Source of the DNA: Aspidiotus rigidus
Taxonomy: Eukaryota > Arthropoda > Insecta > Hemiptera > Diaspididae
Reading direction: 5' to 3'
Length of the DNA: 64,000 nucleotides
Assembly: GCA_035079385.1 (NCBI GenBank)
Contig: JAVHKY010000054.1
Span: forward strand, 9,649,501-9,713,500
Shown here: one piece after another, positions 10,441 through 22,200 of the stretch
How the letters are laid out: each line of letters opens with the position of its first letter
Numbering within the stretch: position 1 is the stretch's first letter
Program-made: the position numbers and the translations under genes
Notes under the pieces: model-generated
Database searches by the model: none
Told to the model about the DNA's origin: nothing
Seen by the model: the letters and a program-made list of their open reading frames with translations, nothing else

Positions 10441-11717
10441 TAGCGCCATTTAGACCTCCCTACGGACGCTACTATCAGCTTGCTCCCAGCCATCGTCAGA
10501 TCTATCAGCACCGTCATTTGTCTAAGTTCCCTCCTGCAGTCACAGTTCAGGCAACTGCTCGCACCCCTGCGTTCCAGTCATGGTCGCCCCTTGCGTGCCA
10601 GCTGCCCTCCTGAAGTTGCGTGTGCCATCGTATGCAGTCAGTTTTTGACTTGGCCTGGTTTATAGAGTTACCTACCCGCTCCATCCAGTTCAAGTCTCTT
10701 GAGTGGGAGGGTTCAGCCCGGTCCCTACCCCCCGAGCACGCCGACCCAGTCTCTTCTTTCCTTCTACCTTCCTCTGACCCCCATCCCCTCCGCCGGGGAA
10801 TGGAGGCCAAGCAGATTGGGTTACAAAAATACCAGGAACTGACTAACCATTCTTTAATAGATACGTTTGACCAGCCCTGGCTAATGCAAAGTTCCTCACT
10901 CCTATCTCTACTACTTTCCACTATTGCTAAGACTGTCCGTTGCCTTATCATGGAGACTTGTTGCAACCGACCATATAGAGGGCCCTCATGATTTCCTCTG
11001 GGGATAGGTTGTTAGAAAAGCCAAATTTCTGCACTAGCTGAGCCGCGGAGTTAGGTTTTACCTGGGTTTTGCATCCGTTTCCTGTTCTCTCCTTGGAATA
11101 GGAAGGAGGAATGAGTGGGTTGACCAAGCGCTTTCTTTTACTGTACGCAGTGACCCACTTGCATAACTCTTGGCCTCTCAACCTATTCCGGGCATCTCCT
11201 TCCCAATCATTGGCTCCTCCACTCATCCTACCCTCACTTGTCGAATGGAATTGTGGAGGCTCCCAACTTTCCCTAACTCCAGCCTTCTTTCTCTGTACGC
11301 AGTGGGACATTTGCTGACTGGATTCATTCCTCCTCCTAGTTGTCTCATGTCCATGCCGATTCCCCATCCCAGGCTGGTAGGCCCTTCTCCTTGCAACACT
11401 GGACCTTCCCCCTGCTCTGCCCTCGCATTGGTACAACATTGCCTCGTTTCTCTGTACGCAGCGCGCCACTTACCAAGCTAGTCATTCTCAATTTAATGGA
11501 AAGTCCTACTGACACCTACTTCCCTATCATTAACACCTGCAGGCCAAGGGGCCCAACTTGCACCTTACTCCCCCCATCTTGGGCGCCCCATTTTCCCCGT
11601 TCCCTAATATCCCCTGTCATACCCCTTCCTCTTGCGCCGTTCAGCTCTTGTTTAATAACACCCTCACAACGTTCCTTATCCCCTGTCCCCCGTTATGAAA
11701 TACTACTTTCACATTAG
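10440..11717. repeat. GC-richer block with ~160 bp repeats, stop-poor on both strands
   Basis: Unlike its AT-rich surroundings, this block is C/T-rich on the plus strand and open in several frames on both strands (for example minus 10948-11469 and 10547-10966). A motif 'ctgtacgcagtg' recurs near 11141, 11293 and 11453, so part of it is a diverged ~155-160 bp tandem repeat. No domain recognised. The peptides differ from unit to unit, which argues against a conserved protein. Confidence 0.45.
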
Positions 11718-13340
11718 TATATTATTCTAGTATATTATAGCCCAACTTATGCAACTTATAAAGTAGGCAAGGCCAAATTCTTAGAAAAGGTCAAGGTTAC
11801 TGATGACGTCATCAAGCGGGACAAAAACAGTGACGGTTTCTCCAACGAGAGTAGTCCCAATTTCATAAGCATATAAAATTCTAAAAAAAAACTAATGAAA
11901 CACTTTTCGACCCCGATATCGATTCTGAACAATTCGGAGGTAGAAGACTCTCTCCTTCCTGCTTCAAGAATGATCATAAGATGATAAAACAGAGAAAGAA
12001 GCTCATATTTTGCGAATCGGGTGTATAAGGAGGCACAAACTGAGCACACAATTCTAGGACCAAAATCGACTAGTGCGTCTTCAGGCCTCTTCCCCTCATA
12101 GATCCTCAAACAGCAAATCGACAAAATAAATCTTAAGCCCAAAAGCTCGTTTTTTCCGGCTTCCGATCGTTCCACAAGTAGCGAGTCAAAGGAAAAAGTA
12201 CAAATTCTCGAACGTGGAAGTACAAAAAATCGACAATCCGAATGTTGATTACGAATTTTGATTCGAAGGTAAAAGACTATAGTACCGTTCTTAAGAATGA
12301 TCTTCAAATGGTAGGACAGGAAAAGATGCTTAAATCCCGGGACTTTGGAGCGAGGAAAACACGAACTACGCAAACAATTTAGGCACCAAAATCGACGATA
12401 AATTTTACTAACTTGCCTCCGAATTCCTTCCCTCTACTCTGGGTAGATTCTCAAACAGCGAGTCAGGAAATTAAATTCCAAGGAAGAAGCACAAAAACAC
12501 AAATTTTTACGGTCGTGGACGAAGAAATCTAATTGGACGCGAATTTATGACCCTGACATCCATTCCATAATATAATCGGGTGGTAGGAGACTAGGATTTG
12601 ATTTTTGAAAAAGGCCATGAAAGAAAGGCCGAATTCTGGAACTCGGGAGTGAAAGAAGCACCAACAAAATTGAATGTTAACCTGACTAACTCTTTTCAGA
12701 CCCCTCTCCTCCCTAGATAGACCCTCAAACGACAGGTCAGAAATCAAAACTTAAATTTGCTTTCAACGAGAAGCAGACTCTTCTACAGCTACTTGAAATT
12801 TAGTCAGGAAGATGAAGCATTAATTCTTGGGCATGAAAGTACAAGAAACACGCTCAAATTCTGAAACTTGGGAGTACAGAAAGCACAAATTGAGTACCAA
12901 TATCGACCATGAACAGAAGGCTAGTATTTCTGTATCCCTCTTTCTTGATATGATTGATCCACAAAAGGGCAATTCAAGGAATCGACTCCCAAGTTTGATC
13001 CAACCAGAAATTGTTGTTGGGATCGCTGGGAATGAAAGCACAAGAAGCACGATTTAAATACGAATTTTTGACCCATTTTCCGACACCAGGATACATCTGC
13101 TTCTCCCCTTTCCCAAAGTCGATCTCCAATAATAGTGGAAGGTGCCTAAATTCTTACAAGAAGCGAGAATGAAGCAGAGATGAGCACCAAAATGGACTAT
13201 AAATTCTACTAAGGGAAGAGTGCTAGTATTTCGGACCCCACCTACTTTGATAAACATTAAAATGGCGAGCCAGGTAACAAAGAACAAATTCTCGAATTTC
13301 AAAGCACCGAAAGTACAAATCACCTATTCAAAAATTTACT
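11718..13340. repeat. Old degenerate tandem array
   Basis: At least eight diverged units of roughly 120-180 bp share 'gggactt/cttggagtg...agcacaa', 'ccaaaatcgac' and 'aggctagtattt'. Divergence is high. No ORF of interest. It contains one exact TGACGTCA at 11804. Confidence 0.45.
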
Positions 13341-13835
13341 TTCAGTGCCGTAGAAAATAATACGTGTTCCCTCCTCCTCTTTGACTTTCTATCTGAGAAT
13401 AGTTTTCTACAATACAGTCAATCGTCGGAGGGTCATTTCCTACCCTCAAAGCAGACATACCGGCCTCTAGAAACGTAAGTCAGCCAGTCGACCAAACCAT
13501 TCTCCTTTTGATGACCATCTATTGGCATCTGGACACACCTATTCGACTAAGATAAAAGTGACTGAAAAATTCAGTCCTCCTCCAAGATTTCTTAATTTCA
13601 TCATCCTGCAGGATATCAGATACAAAGCTCGGTCAATTTGGACTGACGGATGGATTCAGCTCTGAGGAAAAAAATAAGCTTGCAAAAATTGTAGTTTTAC
13701 GCGAAAACTTCCGAGCTCCTCCGACTTTTACCGAAGTCGCGAGCACAATTATGTACATCAGATGAGTTCGAAAATACGTTCGCCCAAACTTTATCTTAAT
13801 GTACACATACAATTTAAATGAGCTAGGGCACTTAC
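13341..13835. other. Intron DNA, nothing recognised
   Basis: Runs up to the donor side of Pde8 exon 8. No repeat family, RNA gene or exon seen. Confidence 0.4.
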
Positions 13836-13943
13836 CGTGATAAGAGCTCCGATCAGATCAGACGTTACAGGATCTTCAAACTTGATACTTTCCGACTTCA
13901 CGTGCGACGAATACAACTCGGTCGTGCGAAGAATATCAACTAC
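13836..13943 (-). CDS. Pde8: Pde8 exon 8 of window
   Basis: 108 nt, 36 codons, phase 0 at both ends. It reads V-V-D-I-L-R-T-T-E-L-Y-S-S-H-V, then F-E-D-P-V-T-S-D-L-I-G-A-L-I-T. The blocks E-I-L-R-T-T-E-L-Y-S and D-P-x-T-S-D-L-V-G-G-L are classical PDE8 sequence directly following the E-A-P-I-T-K-V block of the previous exon. The acceptor is CTTGTACAG and the donor is ACG/GTAAGTGCC. The 401-bp intron to the previous exon is free of obvious repeats. Confidence 0.93.
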
Positions 13944-14344
13944 CTGTACAAGAATATTAAATCGATTAATGCACGCAAACTTTTCGAACCAAAAAGGATG
14001 TCCGGTACAGCATCGATCATTTCTAAAAGTTTGGCGTCTTTCATCAGCCATCCGCGCGACGTCTCGACGACTGACATCTCATAAAAGTGATTAGTTCGGA
14101 AGGATTATTGAATTTTATTTCGAACAAAGATTAAAGTCAGTCTATAAGTTAACCTAGCGCGCATAAATTAAGGTGTACACGGGTACAGAGAGTATAATAT
14201 AATTTTATTACGATATATGAAACATCTACTTTATACACGGAGAGGTGCGGATATTATTCGCGGGACCAAAGATGAACCTCGGGAGAAAGAGAGGAATAGT
14301 ACGCGTAGGCTATACGAAAGAGACCTATTAGTAAATATACTTAC

Positions 14345-14481
14345 TTTATCCAGAACTTGGGACACATTTTCATTTGAATTTTCTTGCGCTTTCGTAATTA
14401 ATGAGATAACTTTCGTAATTGGCGCTTCTAAAGGTAAGTTATTCAACTTGGCCAAACTTTGTCGACGCGCCGATTGAGCTC
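14345..14481 (-). CDS. Pde8: Pde8 exon 7 of window: linker into catalytic region
   Basis: 137 nt reading (G)-A-Q-S-A-R-R-Q-S-L-A-K-L, then L-E-A-P-I-T-K-V-I-S-L-I-T-K-A-Q-E-N-S-N-E-N-V, ending V-L-D-K in phase 0. The block E-A-P-I-T-K-V-I-x-x-I-x-x-A-Q-E-N-S is a strong PDE8 hallmark just before the catalytic domain. R-R-Q-S matches the basophilic PKA consensus R-R-x-S and sits where PDE8 linkers carry phosphorylatable serines; phosphorylation is inferred, not shown. The acceptor is AATACAG and the donor is GTAAGTATA. Confidence 0.92.
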
Positions 14482-15136
14482 CTGTATTAAATTCACGGGC
14501 TTTATCAATTGTAGAATATATAAATACAGGTTTACTGAGTATATTATCGCACTCGGCGAAAAACAAGGTGGTGACAGGTCATGAATATAGGCGTGCGAGG
14601 ATTTTATCGAGATGAAATAATTTGAATTACGTCTATAGAGACGAGACGGGCACTCGATCCTGTCACACGAATTTCGGTACAAGCAGGGAAAATATTTATT
14701 ATCGAGATATAATGGTGAGAGGTAATCAGATCTAACTTAAGTGGATTCTTCATAGAGAAGAGAGTCAAAGGATGATGAATTGAATATTACAAAAGCAAGA
14801 TTAAACATTGAGCAATTATGCAACTCCTCCACCTTCCACGTTGAAGCTGATTAGTCATATTGCCTACCTCTTGGAAATCAGAGATTAAAAAAAGGCTCGC
14901 CATAAATGGCACCAATCTACGTTACCTAGCCATGAATCTACTCTGAAAACTCTTTGAATAAAGCTGAATAAGAAACTAGAACAGCACAAAAATAAATCCC
15001 TGCAAGAGTTTCTCGAGAATTCATCCTAGCCATGAATCTACTCTGAAAACACTTTGAATAAAGCTGAACAAGAAACTAGAACAGCACAAAAATAAATCCC
15101 TGCAAGAGATTCTCGAGAATTATCTGCCCAGTGCGC
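14482..15136. other. Intron with a 100-bp direct duplication
   Basis: The segments 14925-15024 and 15025-15121 are near-identical head-to-tail copies with a 100-bp period and only a few differences. The rest is unremarkable. Confidence 0.75.
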
Positions 15137-15409
15137 CACTGTGGGGTGAAACGCAAATTTAGCTGGACAAAAGTGAAAAAAAAGGATATCTAGGAACAAC
15201 TTTCATGTTGTTAGATTTGGTTTGCAGGTGAAATTAGCAACGGTATCAAGCAAAAGCCATTAATCGCTAAAGCAGCAGAAGCAGCCAATCTTTGATTGGC
15301 TTTTAAGCTGATGAAAAGCCAGTCAATGATTTTTTCATTCAGCCGTTAACCAATCAAAAGCAAATATACTGATCAGCTGTTTTTCACTTTTTTTTTTACT
15401 TCAGTTTAG

Positions 15410-15600
15410 CTCCGGAGTTAAGATTTATGGTTCATCCGCTCCGGAACGATTTATTCCGCTCCAGAGTTGTATCATTCAGCTCCGGAGTTGAGATTTATAG
15501 TTGATTTATCATTTAGCTTTGGAGTTGACATTTATGGTTCATTCCGCTCCGAAACGGTTCATTCCGCTCCGGAGTTTTATTATTCTGTTCCGGAGTCAAG
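15410..15600 (+). repeat. Short repeat with GCTCCGGAGTT motif
   Basis: About seven loosely spaced variants of 'GCTCCGGAGTT' alternate with 'gatttatggttcattc'. CTCCGGAG is a palindrome. Function unknown. Confidence 0.6.
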
Positions 15601-16828
15601 CTAATAGCGAATTGTTTAGTAGCCAATAAAATGACAAAAAAAGCAATAGCCAAGTTTTCAGCCAATCGTCGGTAAAGCAAGAAGCTAAAAGCTAGTTTTA
15701 AGTCAATCAGCATTTGCTTGACACCTCTGGAAATTAGAGACCTCGTTCACTGTGTGGTTCAGTGAAATAGTCGACGCGTTGCCATGATAACGCGTCAAAG
15801 TAGACTGCATGACGACTAGTTTAGTGCTATGATTGACATGCATAAGTCCAGTTCTAGTTGCAGCTTGGTTGTATGTGGTGAATATGACTTGTATTGTGTT
15901 TTTTTCAAAGTTTATTCCGTACTCTTTGGATACAAAATTTGTGGGTGAAATTCTTATCGTTGTGTTGAATGTAACTTTATAAATTGGAGTAGGGAAAAAA
16001 AGTTTTGAGTAGTTATGACAAAGCTTGAGTGCGAATCCCTTTGTCAGATACCACACTTTAAACTGTAAAATATTCAATCGCCGGAATTCACCGTTCTCGA
16101 GTTTCGACTAACATTTTGGTGAATTATACCTGGCAAGCGTTATAAAATACCTATAGCAAAATGAAAAGAACCATTTTACTGTTCCATGGAAATTGAGTTT
16201 TTTCGTTGATAAGTTTTGAACTAAAATTCGAGTGTACCTTCAACACTACTGTTTCAAAAAAAAATTTTAGTTTTGATTTGAGCCAGAAAGGCTCTAGCCG
16301 GGTAATAAGAGTGATCCGGCCTTAGTCGGGAATCTACAATTCAACTATCGGAAGTTGTTGGGGATAGAATAAAACTCTTATTTTCAAATTTTCAGCCACC
16401 TAAGTCTATTCTATCCTCTGTGATATTTAAAAATTGTTATTTTATTACATATAAAAATTCTACAGCTTGTAATTTTCAATGAATCCTCTTGTGCAAAATC
16501 GTGCTTTGGAAGGAAAATGAGTCATCTCAAGGGCCATTCGATATTCTTCCAAACGCCAATGGAAAAAAAAAAAAAAATTCCATATAAAATGCAAATTTTC
16601 TAATTAAATTTGTTTTTTCACGTATGTTGTTACAGAGGGTCCAAGCTAGAAACAATATATATGAAGTATTGGACGATCACCTAAAACATATATTTTTTTC
16701 AGAATTTTTGAAAGGGTGGAAGACCACCAAAAATTGAGGTTTGTAAACAGTTGCCGAGTCTCGCTGATAACGTCGCGTTACATCGTTTTCGGATTTGGCT
16801 TCGCACTCCTCGAATTTTTTACCATCTC

Positions 16829-18915
16829 CAGAGTGTTACAACGACTGGAGGATTTCTTTAATACTTTTTACAAACTTGGCGGACGTCTGTAAATAAGAAT
16901 CGACCTTATCGATAAACGAAGTACTAATTTTCAGTATTCTCCAGCATAAAAAAGTATATTTTCTCAATTTTTTTTTATTTCTAGATCGTTCCAGTGACTG
17001 GAGAATTTTTTGAATAATTTTTTTGATCTCGTCGAACGAGTTTACATAAGAGTGCACCTAATCGAAAATTGAAATACAAAGAATCAGAATCCTCCAGGTT
17101 GAAAAAATGGATTTTCTCGATCTTTTTGGGTTTCTAGACCGTTCCAGTGGCTGGAGAATTTTTTAACTAACTTTTTCAAACTCGGCGGACGTCTGTATAT
17201 AAGAATCGACCTTATCGATAAACGAAATACTAATTTTCAGTATTCTCCAGAATAAAAAAGTATATTTTCTCGATTTTTCTTTATTTCTAGATCGTTCCAG
17301 TGACTGGAGAATTTTTTGAATAATCTTTTTGATCTCGTCGAACGTGTTTACATAAGAATTTACCTAATCGAAAATTGAAATACAAAGAATCAGAATCCTC
17401 CAGGTTGAAAAAATGGATTTTCTCGATCTTTTTGTGTTTCTAGACCGTTCCAGTGGCTGGAGAATTTTTTAACTAACTTTTTCAAACTCGGCGGACGTCT
17501 GTATAATATAGGAATTGACCTTATCGATGAACGAAATACTAATTTTCAGTATTCTCCAGGTTAAAAAAGTATTATTTTCTCGATTTTTTCTTTTCTCTAG
17601 ATCGTTCCAGTGACTGGAGAATATTTTGAATAATTTTTTTGATCTCGTCGAACGTGTTTACAGAAGAATTCACCTAATCAAAAATTGAAATACAAAGAAT
17701 CAGAATCCTCCAGGTTGAAAAAATGGATTTTCTCGATCTTTTTGTGTTTCTAGGTAGATCGTTCCAGCGGCTGGAGAATTTTTTAACCAATTTTTTCGCG
17801 AACATCTGTATAAGAATTGACCTTATCGATGAACGAAATACTAATTTTCAGTATTCTCCAGGTTAAAAAAATATTTTTTCTCGATTTTTCTTCATTTCTA
17901 GATCGTTCCAGTGACTGGAGAATTTTTTGAATAATTTTTTTTATCTCGTCGAACGTGTTTACATAAGAATTTACCTAATCGAAAATTGAAATACAAAGAA
18001 TCAGAATCCTCCAGGTTGAAAAAATGGATTTTCTCGATCTTTTTGTGTTTCTAGACCGTTCCAGTGGCTGGAGAATTTTTTAACTAACTTTTTCAAACTC
18101 GGCGGACGTCTGTATAATATAGGAATTGACCTTATCGATGAACGAAATACTAATTTTCAGTATTCTCCAGGTTAAAAAAGTATTATTTTCTCGATTTTTT
18201 CTTTTCTCTAGATCGTTCCAGTGACTGGAGAATATTTTGAATAATTTTTTTGATCTCGTCGAACGTGTTTACATAAGAATTTACTTAATCGAAAATTAAA
18301 ATACAAAGAATCAGAATCCTCCAGGTTGAAAAAGTGGATTTTCTCGACTTTTTCATCATTTCTTGACAGTTCCAGCGACTGGAGAATTTTTCGACTATTT
18401 TTTTCGAACTCAACAGACATGTTTACTTAAGAATTGACCTAATTGATGAACGATAGACCAAAACTCACGGTTCTCTAGGTTGAAAAAGTGGATTTTCTCG
18501 CTTTTTATCATTTTCAGACCGTTCCAGCGACTGGAGAATTTTTTGACTATTTTTTTCGAACTCGACGGACATGTTTACTTAAGAATTGACCAAATTGATG
18601 AACCAAATACGAACAATCACGGTTCTCCAGGTTGAAAAAGTGGATTTTCACGATTCTTTACTGTTTCCAGAACGTTCCAGCGACTGAAGAATTTTTTGAC
18701 TACTTTTTTCGAACTCAACGGCCATGTTTACTTAAGAGTTGACCAAATTGATGAACGAAACACAAATAATCACGATTCTGCAAGTTGAAAAATTGGATTT
18801 TCTCGATTCTCTACTATTTCCAGAACCTTCCAGCGACTGAAGAATTTTTTGACTATTTTTTTTTTGAACTCGGTGGACGTTTTTACATAAGAATCGACCT
18901 ATTTGATAAACGAAA
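16829..18915 (-). repeat. ~170 bp tandem array with two-unit (~345 bp) higher-order period
   Basis: About 12 units share 'GTTCCAG(T/C)GACTGGAGAATTTTT', 'CTCGTCGAACG' or 'CTCGGCGGACG', 'CTATTGATAAACGAAATAC'-like text and 'CTCCAGGTTGAAAAA'. Two alternating subtypes give a higher-order repeat in the left part; right-hand units are more diverged and single. The GTTCCAGTGACTGGA-type core is an imperfect inverted repeat. Short ORFs here are repeat translation. Confidence 0.8.
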
Positions 18916-18969
18916 TACATACTGAAAATAGATTCTTGTCCAGCTAAATGTACGTTTCATCCCACATTG

Positions 18970-19631
18970 CAAAATTAGGTGATGACTTCTCTTTGTGGAA
19001 AGCCACAAGGGGAACCTATCGCCCTGTTTTCTAAAAATTCCTCCTGGACTTCCAATAACCGATGGCCTATAGTGCAAAAGAAAAAGCCGATATCTTTCCA
19101 CTCCAGCCAATATGCTCGTAAATCTTCCAATCCTACCCAACCCAAGGTTCGAAATCCTATCCGTAACATGGAAAGAGAGAGATATAAAGATATTCAGCAG
19201 ACCTTTTGAGATTATAGAAGCGATTACGATTAAGAAAAACCTTACAAAGTGAAGAAAATATGGTCAAGGAAGAAATTTTTAGACGAAGTTTGGTGAGGAG
19301 GACTCAGAAAGGTAGCCTGAGCAGAAAAGTACCATTAACAGCATAGGGAGGAGGAAATTTCGTAGAAATATCGATACTAAAACTCGAGGAATAGCCCCGT
19401 GAAAGGGATTCAAACTTTGATGTGTTCCAGAGGATTTTTCAATTACAGTAGCTTCATGTCTTCAGGATGTATGCACAGCCTCATAGCGATTCATGTCTCA
19501 GAGAATTGTAAGATTGTCGTGGGAATCAGACTTAGGGCACATGTGGTCAACATCACAATGTCCGTTACGGTAAGCGGTAGCAATCGTTTTAAAGTTTCTT
19601 CTGGTAATCCCTCTCCTAAACAAGTACTCAC
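18970..19631. other. Intron DNA before Pde8 exon 6
   Basis: Not recognised. Small open frames on both strands at 18975-19209 have no family signature. Confidence 0.35.
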
Positions 19632-19690
19632 CTTCACTTGTTAATGACTTCAGGTCGTAAGACCCTTTTCGTACGGAACATATACTACCT
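19632..19690 (-). CDS. Pde8: Pde8 exon 6 of window: post-PAS linker
   Basis: A 59-nt exon reading G-S-I-C-S-V-R-K-G-S-Y-D-L-K-S-L-T-S-E-(G). It joins in phase on both sides: its first A completes the Lys codon of the PAS exon, and its last G completes the Gly codon with GA of the next exon. The acceptor is TTTCCTAG and the donor is GTGAGTAC. The peptide falls in the Ser-rich linker between PAS and catalytic domains, which is poorly conserved between species. The assignment therefore rests mainly on the splice borders, the phase and the position. Confidence 0.72.
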
Positions 19691-19844
19691 CTAGGAAATA
19701 TATGACTATCCAACTGAGGATTTTCGTGAACATAGATATAATGCGATGCTTCTCTAGATGTGACACATAAATACACATAATATGAGTAAAGCATTAACAT
19801 ATTGCAGAACCCTAAAATAAAAATACATACTCAAAAATACTCAC

Positions 19845-20059
19845 TTTCCAAAAGGTCGATGAGGCGAGGCTTTACAATTAGCGTGTATTACATCACCGTT
19901 TTTGCATTTCCATGCAACTTTACCTTCCCACTCGAAGCCACGATCTAAATGTCTCATTATTTGATCGGCGCAAGAAAGTTGGTCGAAATTTCGAATTGGC
20001 TTATTTATTACATCCTGCACTGTGTATCCGAGTATAGACAAACACGATTTGTTCATATA
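19845..20059 (-). CDS. Pde8: Pde8 exon 5 of window: PAS domain core
   Basis: 215 nt beginning Y-M-N-K-S-C-L-S-I-L-G-Y-T, the typical PAS 'YxNxxxxxxxGY' start. It continues through R-G-F-E-W-E-G-K-V-A-W-K-C-K-N-G-D-V, which matches the PDE8 motif K-G-K-E-W-Q-G-x-x-x-x-R-R-K-S-G-D. The PAS domain of PDE8 binds partners and tunes enzyme activity. The acceptor is GTGCTTCTAG and the donor is AA/GTGAGTATTT. The last codon (AA plus A) is completed by the exon at 19690, giving Lys. Confidence 0.9.
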
Positions 20060-20144
20060 CTAGAAGCACAATAGACGAGAAACTCTCCATACATAAACGA
20101 AAAGCAACGTATCGAAGAGAGGATGATAGGAAAACTCGACTCAC

Positions 20145-20312
20145 ATTAATAATGTGATTCTTATTGGTAATCATAATATAATCTCGTGATTTTTCGACCG
20201 CAGCGCAAATTGCTTCGTTTTGTGCTAGAACCGAATGGAGCGAAACCTCCCCGTTGTGTATCTCAGTCAATTTGTACATCCAATAGGAACGAAGTGAACA
20301 TTCTGGTAACAC
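20145..20312 (-). CDS. Pde8: Pde8 exon 4 of window: pre-PAS helix and first PAS half
   Basis: 168 nt, 56 codons, phase 0 at both ends. It begins V-L-P-E-C-S-L-R-S-Y-W, then reads K-L-T-E-I-H-N-G-E-V followed by A-I-C-A-A-V-E-K-S-R-D-Y-I-M-I-T-N-K-N-H-I-I-N. In PDE8 the segment H-G-E-V, A-V-F-T-A-L-E-K-S and I-x-I-T-x-x-x-x-H-I-I leads into the PAS domain. The acceptor is CGTTTGCAG and the donor is GTGAGTCG. It is separated from the second PAS exon by only an 85-bp intron, one of the shortest in the gene. Confidence 0.88.
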
Positions 20313-22200
20313 CTGCAAACGACGAACGATTGTTTATCGACCGCGATTCCACTGAGGTAAGACTAGGCATTTGCATCATTCAGAGCATAGGACTTATGTA
20401 AAATCAGAATCTACGAGGACAATTCGAAAGAAAACGTGCGACGAGGGGGAGAGAAGAAAAATTCTATGATGTTCAGGAGAACAAGATCAACTTTAAACTA
20501 ACCCAGCTGCTATCGAGGAGGACGACTATTTTCGTCTATCGACTTGACAGAAATGGATATAGTTTAGAGACATTCGGGAAAATGCAGGCCAACGATTTTG
20601 GAGGTGGAGAGAGAGGAGCGCTTAGAAAAATCCTATCAATTGAGCTTCATAGACGGAAAAATTTTTCAACGGCTATCGAATTCGGAATCAAAAATTTTTC
20701 TCATAAAACCGATACCCAGCTCTCCTCAATAAACCCTATCTAGTTTTCCAGCGTAAAATCGCCATTCCTTTTTTTTTTTTTTGAGGGTACATATCTTTCT
20801 AGCCCGTAACCAGAGTCAATTTGTAGTAAGGAATCTATCAAAGTTTGGAAGCCAAACTCTCCTCACCGTCTTTTTTTCAGGGAAACTATGATGTCTCTAT
20901 TTCTGCGTCCGCGTCTGGCTGTCCGGAAACTTAGCCTAATAATATAGGAACCTAGGAAACATGACTTTTCGAACTTTGAGATACCAGGAAAATGACTTGG
21001 AAAAAATTTCGACAGACGAATATCTGATGTTGGAAGATGATTTTCGGTAATCGAGGACTCGAAAAAATGGCTTTATTGTAAGAATCTTTACAAAAGGAAG
21101 TCATTAGGGGTCTTTGGGAGGTAGCACAATTAAATCTCTGTAGAAGAGACGGGCACAATATCATCAAGAGATTTAGAAAATAATGGGTGACTTGCTGATC
21201 GAGAGGAAAGGGGGCGGAGTGGGACAAGGTGTGACGTCATCAGAGGTGAAAACATTTTCAGTATAGCGCAATTATTGAAGGAGATGGGTGAGGGAGAGAA
21301 TGGAACAATTAATATCGACTATTTTCATTTTTCTCGGCGTTTCTAATCGAGATACCAGTTTGATAGAGTTCGATCACTAAAATTTTGGTGACATACGTTG
21401 AATTGGTCCCCCAATCAAAGTCTATGGATCATTTTGTACGAGTGTTTTCCGAGATAAATGCATACGTAAGCAAGCCTCCTCCTCTCATCACGACTCAAAT
21501 ATTCCCTAAATTGAGCTTAAATCGTTTGTGTTGGTGTTTCCTTCGACTAAATTATGCTCAATTTTGAGATCAACTTGTGGGAACTAGCATACTTCCCCAA
21601 AATTGGGCTTGCTCTTTAGCGCTGGTTCGAGGTGTTTTGATACGCCCACTTTTGAGGACCTAGACGGATTTATTAAGACCAATTTTAATGCAGGGCGAAA
21701 TTCGACTCGGGTTAGTTGTCCCTTCCACACCTTGTATATCCCGGCAGTGGAATTAGCATGGAGACGGAGAACACGAAATATTTTCCGTTTTCAATCCTTC
21801 AACGTGGTTGGAATTTTTGGAACTCCCTCAAGTTTCCTTTCCATATAGTCTACAAAACTATCGTAATTTTTCTTGACATCACGTTATGATTTTGGTAAGC
21901 CCATCCTCTACAAGGATTATAGCTAAACATTATTCCTTGGTGAGGTCAAGGATTTTAAGAGATGTCAAGCCCTCGTGATATCATGTCTCAGCGCTTATAA
22001 CTTTTTCACGTCCCCCTCTATCCCATTTTAACTACATTCGCGCCCTGCTATAACTTGTATTTTTTCTTCACAGTCACTATAAGCCAAGTGTGCAAAAGTG
22101 GGTTCTTAAACGGAGTAAAATGAGGAGTGGTAGGAAACCTGTTTCATGGTACATGTGGGAACTGAATAACGTAGATTGTGACGTCGCAAGGCTGACTTTT
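20313..22200. other. Intron DNA, no gene recognised
   Basis: Unique-looking AT-rich sequence with some single satellite-like words. It contains one exact TGACGTCA (21232). No exon, RNA gene or complete element seen. Confidence 0.4.

Larger units (their letters stand above)
15137..18969. mobile_element. Element with 34-bp inverted termini carrying a tandem array
   Basis: The left end CACTGTGGGGTGAAACG... (15137-15170) and the right end (18936-18969, complement) match at 30 of 34 positions, including TTTAGCTGGACAA. Between them lie a CTCCGGAG minisatellite and a 2.1 kb tandem array. No transposase frame found, and no clear target duplication. The CACTGTG start is compatible with, but does not prove, a Transib-like terminus. 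Confidence 0.5.

Noticed and set aside
13837..14094. Plus-strand open frame over Pde8 exon 8
   Set aside because: Antisense shadow of a conserved exon; no splice or family support.
15315..15335. CTGATGAAAAGCC as a hammerhead core
   Set aside because: No GAAA box or stem III partner at the right distance.
15703..16077. 124-codon minus-strand frame
   Set aside because: No domain or motif recognised and it lies inside a transposable-looking element; chance open frame is likely.
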